DNA from: Geodermatophilaceae bacterium URHB0062
Lineage (GTDB): Bacteria; Actinomycetota; Actinomycetes; Mycobacteriales; Geodermatophilaceae
DNA: 64,000 bases
Reading direction: 5' to 3'
Assembly (NCBI GenBank): GCA_000620185.1
Contig: KK211088.1
Span: 1-64,000 of the forward strand
The translations under genes were made by a program, and so were the position numbers. The notes beneath the pieces were generated by a model. It was given only the letters and a program-made list of their open reading frames with translations. It was not told the DNA's origin and did not search any database. Shown here one piece after another: positions 58,227-64,000 of the stretch; the stretch's first letter is position 1; each line of letters starts with the position of its first letter.

Positions 58227-58952
58227 GACGGCGGAGGCCCCGGTGTCCAGCGGAGCACCGCGCTGCCGGCGCCACGGCCGGGGCAGCGAGAACCGCTGCG
58301 GTCCGGGGGTGAGCGCGGCGGAGAGGACGACGAGCAGCGCCTCGGTGAGCAGCGCGAGGCCGGCGACGAGCAGGGCGCCGGCGATGATCTGCCCGTAGTC
58401 CTGCTGGCCGAAGCCGAGGTTGATGATCCGGCCGAGCCCACCGCCGCCGACGAGCGCGGCCAGTGTCGCCGTCGCCACGACCTGCACCGCCGCCGTCCGG
58501 ACGCCCGTCATGATCAGCGGCACCGCGAGCGGGAACTCGACCTTCGCGATCACCTGGCGGCGGGCCATGCCCATCGCACGGGCGGCCTCGCGCACGTCCC
58601 GGTCGACCTCCCGGAAGCCGACGAAGGTGTTGGTGAGCATCGGTGGCACCGCGAACAGAGCCAGGGCCAGGACCGTCGACGCCTCGCTGAAGCCCAGCGG
58701 GGTGACGGCGAAGATGGTGAGCAGGGCCAGTGTGGGCACCGCCCGGCTGACGTTGGACAGGACGACGATCGCCCCTCCGCCACGTCCGCTGACACCGAGG
58801 ACGATCCCGAGCGGCAGCGCGACCAGTGCGCCGAGGACGACGGCGAGCACCGAGATCCGTACGTGCTCGACCAGCAGGTCCAGGATCCCGTTCGGCCGCG
58901 TCCAGTTGTACGGGTCGTTGAGGTAGACGATGGCCTGGCTGAACGCGTTCAC
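58218..58952 (-). CDS. Osmoprotectant ABC transporter permease (1)
   Basis: 244 residues, about five to six helices of the ProW/OpuB type. The EAA-like loop FREVDRDVREAARAMGMARR with VIAKVEFPLAVPLIMTGVRT contacts the ATPase, and VATATLAALVGGGGLG follows. GTG 58952 overlaps the other permease's stop by 4 bases (GTGA). Confidence 0.92.
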   Translation of the reverse strand: MNAFSQAIVYLNDPYNWTRPNGILDLLVEHVRISVLAVVLGALVALPLGIVLGVSGRGGGAIVVLSNVSRAVPTLALLTIFAVTPLGFSEASTVLALALFAVPPMLTNTFVGFREVDRDVREAARAMGMARRQVIAKVEFPLAVPLIMTGVRTAAVQVVATATLAALVGGGGLGRIINLGFGQQDYGQIIAGALLVAGLALLTEALLVVLSAALTPGPQRFSLPRPWRRQRGAPLDTGASAVPL

Positions 58953-59656
58953 GCCGCCGTCCCCCGCGTCCACGGCGTGAGCAGCCGCTGCGCGCCGGCC
59001 AGCAGCAGGTCGGCGACGAGGGCCAGCACCACGCAGCCCAGCGCGCCGGTGACGATCTCCGCCCGGTAGAAGTTGGCGTTGAAGCCGCCGATGATCAGCT
59101 GGCCGAGTCCGCCGTTGCCGGTGATCACCCCGACGGTCGTCAGCGCCACCGTGGACACGGTGGCGATCCGCAACCCCGCCATGAAGGCCGGGAGTGCGAG
59201 CGGCAGGTCGACCTGCACGAACAGGCGGGCGGAGCCGTAGCCCATCCCCCGGGCGGCCTCGCGGACGTCCGCGGGCACCGACTGCAGGCCGGTGAGGAAG
59301 TTCCGCACCAGGATCACCAGCGTGTACAGGGTCAGGCCGATCAGCACGGTGGTCGCCGACAGGGGTCCGGTGAACGGCGCGAGGAACGAGAACATCGCCA
59401 GTGACGGGATCGTGTAGATGATCGACGACAGGCTCAGCACGGGGCCGGAGAGCAGCCGGGTGCGGCGGGCCAGGAGCGCCAGCGGCAGTGCGATGAGCGC
59501 TCCCAGCACCACGGCCCCGACCGTCAGCCGCACGTGCTGGGCCGTATAGCCCAGAATGGTGTCCCAGTTGTCGATCACGTAGTGCACGTCGAACCAGGGG
59601 TTCGGCGCCGCATCCGCCGCGAGCACGTCGCCCGCCGCACTCAGCACCGGACGCAC
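58949..59656 (-). CDS. Osmoprotectant ABC transporter permease (2)
   Basis: 235 residues, the second membrane subunit: LRLTVGAVVLGALIALPLAL-type first helix, EAA loop LQSVPADVREAARGMGYGSA, then VSTVALTTVGVITGNGGLGQ. GTG 59656 lies only 17 bases from the start of the divergent ATPase gene. First gene of the permease-permease-binding-protein transcript. Confidence 0.92.
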   Translation of the reverse strand: MRPVLSAAGDVLAADAAPNPWFDVHYVIDNWDTILGYTAQHVRLTVGAVVLGALIALPLALLARRTRLLSGPVLSLSSIIYTIPSLAMFSFLAPFTGPLSATTVLIGLTLYTLVILVRNFLTGLQSVPADVREAARGMGYGSARLFVQVDLPLALPAFMAGLRIATVSTVALTTVGVITGNGGLGQLIIGGFNANFYRAEIVTGALGCVVLALVADLLLAGAQRLLTPWTRGTAA

Positions 59657-59673
59657 CTCAGGAGGGCCATTCC

Positions 59674-60867
59674 GTGGACGGTACTGATTTCCGGGACTCC
59701 CGGCGCGCTCCGGCGGACGGCGCCGGTGGCGCGGAGGAGATCCGGCTGGACGGCGTCAGCAAGACCTATCCCGACGGCACGGTCGGGGTGGCGGAGCTGG
59801 ACCTGACCTTCGCCCCGGGTGAGCTGTCGGTGCTGGTCGGCCCGTCGGGCTGCGGCAAGACGACGACGATGAAGATGATCAACCGGATCATCGAGCCGAG
59901 CACCGGGCGCATCCTGCTCGGCGGGGAGGACGTCACCCGGGTCGATCCGGTGCAGCTGCGCCGCCGGATCGGCTACGTCATCCAGAGCGTCGGGCTCTTC
60001 CCCCACCAGACCGTGCGCACCAACGTCGGCACGGTGCCGCGGCTGCTCGGCTGGGACCGGAAACGGGTGACCGCCCGGGTCGACGAACTGCTGGCGACCG
60101 TCGGGCTCGACCCGGTGCGCTTCGGCGACCGGTACCCGGCGCAGCTCTCCGGTGGCCAGCGGCAGCGCGCCGGCGTGGCCCGCGCCCTGGCGGCCGATCC
60201 AGGGGTGCTGCTCATGGACGAACCGTTCTCCGCGGTCGACCCGGTGGTGCGCGAGCGGCTGCAGACCGAGTTCCTGCGCCTCCAGGAGACCGTGCGCAAG
60301 ACGATCGTGTTCGTCACCCACGACATCGAGGAGGCCGTGCGCATCGGCGACCGGATCGCCGTGATGAGCGAGGGCGGCCACGTCGAGCAGTTCGCCACCC
60401 CGGCGGAGATCCTCGGCCGGCCGGCCAACGCCTTCGTCGCCGACTTCGTGGGCGCCGACCGCGGGCTCAAGCGGCTGGCCGTGACCGGCATCGACACCTC
60501 CGACCTCGAGCGCCCACCCGTCGTGCACGTCGACGACCGGATGACCGACGTCCGGGCAGCCCTCGAGCGGGCCGACGCGCGCTGGGCCGTCGTCCTCGAC
60601 AGCGCGGAGCACCTGCACGGCTGGCTGTCGGCCGAGCGCGCCACCGGGTCGGGGACGGTGGGCACGGCCGCCCGCCGCATGGAGGCGTGGGTGCCGGCGG
60701 GTGCCTCGCTCAAGGCCGCGTTCGCCACGATGCTGCAGCACGAGGCGGGCTGGGTCGCCGTGCTCGACGGCGACCGGTTCCTCGGCGTCCTCACGCCGGA
60801 GTCCCTGCACGCCGCCCTGCGCCGGTCGGTCGAGGGCACCGTCCCCGAGACCGCCGGCGCCGTGTGA
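59674..60867 (+). CDS. Osmoprotectant ABC transporter ATP-binding protein (ProV/OpuA type) with CBS-like tail
   Basis: 397 residues. Walker A GPSGCGKTT (about 61), Q-loop IQSVGLFPH, signature LSGGQRQRAGVARAL, Walker B LLMDEPFSAVDP, His in VTHDIEEAV. The C-terminal ~120 residues resemble one or two CBS modules (DDRMTDVRAALERADARWAV, ASLKAAFATMLQHEAGWVAV, RFLGVLTPESL), which in such transporters sense ionic strength or nucleotides. The GTG at 59674 has AGGAGG. Divergent from its own permeases. Confidence 0.94.
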   Translation: MDGTDFRDSRRAPADGAGGAEEIRLDGVSKTYPDGTVGVAELDLTFAPGELSVLVGPSGCGKTTTMKMINRIIEPSTGRILLGGEDVTRVDPVQLRRRIGYVIQSVGLFPHQTVRTNVGTVPRLLGWDRKRVTARVDELLATVGLDPVRFGDRYPAQLSGGQRQRAGVARALAADPGVLLMDEPFSAVDPVVRERLQTEFLRLQETVRKTIVFVTHDIEEAVRIGDRIAVMSEGGHVEQFATPAEILGRPANAFVADFVGADRGLKRLAVTGIDTSDLERPPVVHVDDRMTDVRAALERADARWAVVLDSAEHLHGWLSAERATGSGTVGTAARRMEAWVPAGASLKAAFATMLQHEAGWVAVLDGDRFLGVLTPESLHAALRRSVEGTVPETAGAV

Positions 60868-60871
60868 CGCC

Positions 60872-61330
60872 GTGGCGGAGATCATCCGATTCGCGAGGGC
60901 GACCGAGGGGCTGACGCAGGAGCCGGGACGGGACACCGCGCGGACGGCGCGGAGGACGATGCTCGTCCTCCTGCGCGGCACGATGCGGGTGCTCGACGAC
61001 CTCGGTCAGGACGTCGAGGTGACCGGGCCGGCCGTCGTCCAGTGGTGGCCGGGCGAGCACGTGTCGTACGGGACGCCGGGCGACGGGGCCCAGTGGCTCC
61101 TCCTGGAGGCGTCTCCCCGAGCGCATCCGGATGGCTTCCCCGTGCCGGGGTCGCGCGTCGTGCTGACGGACGACGACGGATCGCCCACTCTGACGGGCAC
61201 AGTGATCATGTACATGGACACGAGCCCCGACGGGGCGGGTGTCGACACCGTCGCGGTCGAGGTGGAGGGCCAGGGAGTGGGCCACTTCCCGCTCGACGCG
61301 CTGGTCGAGGTGCTCGAGGAGCCGCACTAG
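60872..61330 (+). CDS. Unknown protein co-transcribed with the betaine ATPase
   Basis: 152 residues, starting VAEIIRFARATEGLTQEPGR at a GTG four bases past the ATPase stop. The middle (LLRGTMRVLDDLGQ, VTGPAVVQWWPGEHVSYGTP) has the hydrophobic pattern of a small beta-barrel (cupin-like), and a second half is beta-rich (GTVIMYMDTSPDGAGVDTVA). I cannot name a family. Position suggests a role in osmoprotectant uptake or its control, as inference. Confidence 0.65.
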   Translation: MAEIIRFARATEGLTQEPGRDTARTARRTMLVLLRGTMRVLDDLGQDVEVTGPAVVQWWPGEHVSYGTPGDGAQWLLLEASPRAHPDGFPVPGSRVVLTDDDGSPTLTGTVIMYMDTSPDGAGVDTVAVEVEGQGVGHFPLDALVEVLEEPH

Positions 61331-61336
61331 GCGGGA

Positions 61337-61858
61337 TCAGGCCCGCGCGCCGTCGGTGGGGTCCTGGTCCTCGGGCGGGACACGGCATACCGACTCGAGC
61401 CACAGCGCGGCCGCCACCAGTCCGGCCGCGCACAGGACGCCGAGGACGGCCGTCACCGAATCGCCGGTCGCCGCCTGCAGCCGGCCCAGCGCCGGACCGA
61501 CGTGCGCGAGGACCCCGGCCCAGATTCCCGTGAAGATCGCGCCGACGTAGGCGCTGGCCTGAGCGAGCACCGCCAGCCGGGCCACCAGCAGCGGCTCGAC
61601 GGGTCGCACCAGGGCGGGGGCCGGCTGCTGCGGCGGCGGTTCCTGGCGCTTCGGCGACCGTGCCTCCCGGAGAGCCGCGAGACGCGCGCGGAGGGTACGG
61701 GCCCCCAGCGCCTCCCCCACGGCGAGCACGCCCAGCGGCAGTGGCAGCCACCAGTCCAGCGCGGGCATGGAACCGTAGAACGAGCGGACCAGCAGCCACG
61801 AGGCCACGGCCAGCCCACCCGCGAGGACGACGAGGTCGCGCCGGCGCACCGGGGTCAT
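61337..61858 (-). CDS. DUF3180 membrane protein
   Basis: 173 residues with four helices in two pairs (about 8-24, 31-50, 96-117, 133-153) separated by a basic, Pro/Gln-rich loop. The family (DUF3180) occurs beside folK in actinobacteria, the same place as Rv3605c. Function unknown. ATG 61858, 7 bases after the folK stop. Confidence 0.9.
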   Translation of the reverse strand: MTPVRRRDLVVLAGGLAVASWLLVRSFYGSMPALDWWLPLPLGVLAVGEALGARTLRARLAALREARSPKRQEPPPQQPAPALVRPVEPLLVARLAVLAQASAYVGAIFTGIWAGVLAHVGPALGRLQAATGDSVTAVLGVLCAAGLVAAALWLESVCRVPPEDQDPTDGARA

Positions 61859-61865
61859 TCGGCGC

Positions 61866-62372
61866 TCAATGCAGGTGGTCCCAGCGGTTGACCGCCACGA
61901 GCTCGTCGGCGGGCAGCGCGGCGAGCAGATCGGCGACCCGTCCCCTGCCGGGCAGCACCGCGCCCGGTTCCAGTGTTGCCCACGGCAGCAGGACGAACGC
62001 CCGCTCGTGCGCGCGCGGATGCGGCAAGGTCAGCCTCGGATCGTCGGAGGTCACCGGCGTCCCGTCATCCCGGGTGACGGTGACGATGTCGACGTCCAGC
62101 GTGCGCGGCCCCCACCGAACCTCACGCGTGCGGCCGGCCGCCTGCTCGAGCTCGTGCGCCCGGACCAGCCAGCCCGCCGCGTCCCGGTCGCCGCGGACGA
62201 TGGCGATCGCATTGAGGTAGGGCGGTTGCTCGACCGGGCCCCACGGCGGTGTCTCGTAGAGCGTCGAGCGAGCGACGAGCACGCCCTCGTCCTTCAGTGC
62301 CGCGAACGCCGTCCGGATCGCCGCCGCCCGGTCGCCCAGGTTGGCGCCCAGCGAGAGCACCGCCCGGGTCAT
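61866..62372 (-). CDS. folK: 2-amino-4-hydroxy-6-hydroxymethyldihydropteridine pyrophosphokinase
   Basis: 168 residues. Starts MTRAVLSLGANLGDRAAAIR, then PPWGPVEQPPYLNAIAIVRG, LEQAAGRTREVRWGPRTLDV (the pterin/magnesium motif GPRxxDxDI) and LPHPRAHERAFVLLPWATLE. ATG 62372 overlaps the folB stop by 4 bases. Part of the coupled folate cluster. Confidence 0.96.
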   Translation of the reverse strand: MTRAVLSLGANLGDRAAAIRTAFAALKDEGVLVARSTLYETPPWGPVEQPPYLNAIAIVRGDRDAAGWLVRAHELEQAAGRTREVRWGPRTLDVDIVTVTRDDGTPVTSDDPRLTLPHPRAHERAFVLLPWATLEPGAVLPGRGRVADLLAALPADELVAVNRWDHLH

Positions 62373-62743
62373 GGCCGCCCGCGCCGGATCGTCACGGTGA
62401 CGTCGTCGAACGGCACCCCGAGGTCGGCCTCGGGCTTGTGCACGGTGATCTCGACGGCGTCGACCAGCGGATCGGCCAGGCAGACGTCGGCCAGCCGCTG
62501 GGCGAGGGTCTCCAGGAGGTCGACCGGCTCCCCGGTCAGCACGCCGTGGAGCTGCTTGGCCAGATCGGCGTAGTTGACCGTGCGCTCGAGGTCGTCCCCG
62601 GCCGCGGCGGCTGCGGTGTCGAGCTCGAGGACGGCGTCGACGAGGAACACCTGCCCGCGCTCGCGCTCGAAGCCGTAGACCCCGTGATGGGCGTGGGCCC
62701 ACAGCCCGCGGACGGCGATGCGGTCCGGGCGGGCGCTAGCCAC
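62369..62743 (-). CDS. folB: Dihydroneopterin aldolase
   Basis: 124 residues. RIAVRGLWAHAHHGVYGFER holds the conserved His/Gly/Tyr/Glu of the active site, then VNYADLAKQLHGVLTGEPVD, LLETLAQRLADVCL and EITVHKPEADLG. GTG 62743 overlaps the end of folP by 8 bases. It cleaves dihydroneopterin to the FolK substrate. Confidence 0.95.
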   Translation of the reverse strand: MASARPDRIAVRGLWAHAHHGVYGFERERGQVFLVDAVLELDTAAAAAGDDLERTVNYADLAKQLHGVLTGEPVDLLETLAQRLADVCLADPLVDAVEITVHKPEADLGVPFDDVTVTIRRGRP

Positions 62744-63596
62744 GGAAGCCTCCACGGGCGGCCCGGACGGCCTCGACGGTCCGGACGGCGTCCACCGAGG
62801 CTGCGGCGTCGTGCACGCGAACGCCCCAGACAGCGGCCTCTGCGGCCAGCACGGTCGTCGCGAGGGTCGCGGCGTCGCGTTGCTCGGCCGGCCGGACGGC
62901 ACCCGCCTCGTCGGCGAGCAGCCGGCCGAGGAAGGTCTTGCGGGAGGCGCCGACGAGGACCGGCAGGCCGAGGGCGACGATCCGGTCCAGCCGCGCCAGC
63001 AGCGCCCAGTTGTGGTGGGCGTTCTTGGCGAATCCCAGCCCGGGGTCGAGCACGAGCTGCTCCGGGGCGACGCCGGCGGCCACGACGTCCTCGACGCGTG
63101 CCATCAGCTCGGCGCAGACCTCGGTGACGACGTCGCCGTACTGGGCGGCGGCGTACATCTCGCGGCTGTGCCCACGCCAGTGCATGAGCACCCAGGGGAC
63201 GCCGGCCTCGGCGACGAGCTCGGCCATGTTCTTGTCGGCCAGGCCCCCGCTCACGTCGTTGACCAGGACGGCGCCGGCCGCGATGGCGGCCTCCGCCACC
63301 TCGCCCCGGGTCGTGTCGACGCTGGTGCGGACGCCGGCGGCGGCGAGCTCGCGGATCACCGGCAGCACCCGGCGACCCTCCTCGCCGGCGTCCACCCGGT
63401 CGGCGCCGGGCCGGGTCGACTCGCCGCCCACGTCGACGTAGTCGGCGCCGGCGGCGTGCATCGCCAGGCCGTGCGCGACCGCGCTGGCGGTGTCGGCGAA
63501 GCAGCCGCCGTCGGAGAACGAGTCCGGGGTGACGTTCAGGACGCCCATCACCACGCACCGGCCCGGGTGCGGGAGCAGCTGCGAGCTCGTGCTCAC
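62736..63596 (-). CDS. folP: Dihydropteroate synthase
   Basis: 286 residues. MGVLNVTPDSFSDGG, then VDVGGESTRPGA, the VNDVSGGLADKNM strand, LDPGLGFAKNAHHNWALL and VGASRKTFLG are the DHPS motifs. Condenses pterin pyrophosphate and pABA; sulfonamide target. The start is GTG 63596, right before the conserved core. Confidence 0.96.
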   Translation of the reverse strand: MSTSSQLLPHPGRCVVMGVLNVTPDSFSDGGCFADTASAVAHGLAMHAAGADYVDVGGESTRPGADRVDAGEEGRRVLPVIRELAAAGVRTSVDTTRGEVAEAAIAAGAVLVNDVSGGLADKNMAELVAEAGVPWVLMHWRGHSREMYAAAQYGDVVTEVCAELMARVEDVVAAGVAPEQLVLDPGLGFAKNAHHNWALLARLDRIVALGLPVLVGASRKTFLGRLLADEAGAVRPAEQRDAATLATTVLAAEAAVWGVRVHDAAASVDAVRTVEAVRAARGGFRG

Positions 63597-63629
63597 CGTC
63601 GGCCCATTCCCATTGCTCGGTTCCGGGCT

Positions 63630-63643
63630 CGCTCCGCTCCTCG
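63630..63643 (-). repeat. Inverted copy of the 14-base CGAGGAGCGGAGCG repeat
   Basis: Exact complement of the sequence at 17004-17017. It lies in the 105-base gap between folP and folE, which also has a small hairpin CCCGC-AA-GCGGG at 63654-63665. Confidence 0.5.
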
Positions 63644-63701
63644 GTCGCTGTCCCCCGCAAGCGGGAGGTGCCCCCAGCCAGTGGCGATGCTCACTCGCCT
63701 G

Positions 63702-64000
63702 TCACCTTCGACCGTGCACGAGGCTCATCGCCTCACTCCGCGTCGCCGCGTTCTCCCGGAAGATGCCGCGGACCGCCGACGTCACGGTCGTCGAGCCGGG
63801 CTTCCGGATGCCGCGCATGGCCATGCACAGGTGCTCGGCCTCGATCACGACCAGCACCCCGCGGGGCTTGAGGGCATCGGCGAGGGCGTCGGCGATCTGG
63901 GCGGTCATCCGCTCCTGGACCTGCGGACGGCGCGCGTAGACCTCGACCAGCCGGGCGAGCTTCGACAGGCCGGTGACCCGGCCGTCCTCACCCGGGATGT
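63702..64000 (-). CDS. folE: GTP cyclohydrolase I, 3' part only (cut by window edge)
   Basis: C-terminal ~98 residues: from the window edge the frame reads [40 protein letters not shown], then [20 protein letters not shown] and a basic end. These are the zinc and substrate motifs of GTP cyclohydrolase I. The ATG at 63908 is internal; the true start lies beyond base 64000. First enzyme of pterin synthesis, head of the folate cluster. Confidence 0.95.
   Translation of the reverse strand, partial: IPGEDGRVTGLSKLARLVEVYARRPQVQERMTAQIADALADALKPRGVLVVIEAEHLCMAMRGIRKPGSTTVTSAVRGIFRENAATRSEAMSLVHGRR

Noticed and set aside
63702..63908. A complete 68-codon gene at the right edge
   Set aside because: The ATG at 63908 is internal; in-frame coding with GTP cyclohydrolase I residues continues to the window edge.

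Overview
The window is a high-GC actinobacterial chromosome segment with many GTG starts and many 4-base start/stop overlaps. Its gene order closely follows the Mycobacterium tuberculosis blocks Rv0430-Rv0440 (DUF3263, LytR_C, groEL2) and Rv3579c-Rv3609c (rlmB, cysS, ispF, ispD, carD, lpqE, radA, disA, membrane protein, mutY, clpC1, lsr2, lysS, coaX, panD, panC, DUF2520, DUF6779, DUF3180, folK, folB, folP, folE). Protein style and gene content suggest Geodermatophilaceae (Blastococcus, Geodermatophilus or Modestobacter type). That placement is inference from memory, not a database search.

Layout. 1-8.3 kb is accessory: the tail of a broken transposase, a 998-aa LuxR/AAA regulator, a 44-residue basic peptide gene, and a run of small housekeeping or unknown genes (DUF6458, scramblase-like, HD phosphohydrolase, DUF4031, Gfo/Idh/MocA oxidoreductase, DUF72, VOC). 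8.4-13.2 kb holds groEL2 behind two CIRCE operators, a cold-shock gene, threonine synthase and a HAD phosphatase. 13.2-17 kb is an ABC-2 export module in which a secreted serine hydrolase, a membrane helix and an ABC ATPase form one polypeptide. 17-32.4 kb has the LytR_C/DUF3263 pair, RarD, a CBS protein, DUF5313, dodecin, an ECF sigma factor behind a cluster of palindromes, a second LuxR/AAA regulator, tRNA-Thr(UGU), the DUF1326/DUF2182 pair, a tandem universal stress protein, a FetB-like permease, an HtrA-type protease and a DUF445 protein.

32.4-56.3 kb is the conserved actinobacterial core: the translationally coupled ispD-ispF-cysS-rlmB run next to carD, then lpqE, radA, disA, mutY, clpC, lsr2, lysS and the pantothenate/CoA genes panC, panD and coaX. 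Between carD and lpqE this genome carries a UbiA prenyltransferase and an ECF sigma factor with a membrane partner, which are absent there in M. tuberculosis. 56.4-61.3 kb is a second insertion, mainly an osmoprotectant (betaine-type) ABC transporter whose binding protein is circularly permuted and whose ATPase is divergent from the permeases across only 17 bases. 61.3-64 kb is the folate cluster (DUF3180, folK, folB, folP, folE), cut by the window edge.

Intergenic DNA is rich in hairpins. Most look like terminators between convergent genes. At least two dispersed palindromic families recur. One is a 38-base element found three times; in two of these the ends of the palindrome supply the stop codons of both flanking convergent genes. 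I saw no CRISPR array, prophage, rRNA or complete insertion sequence.
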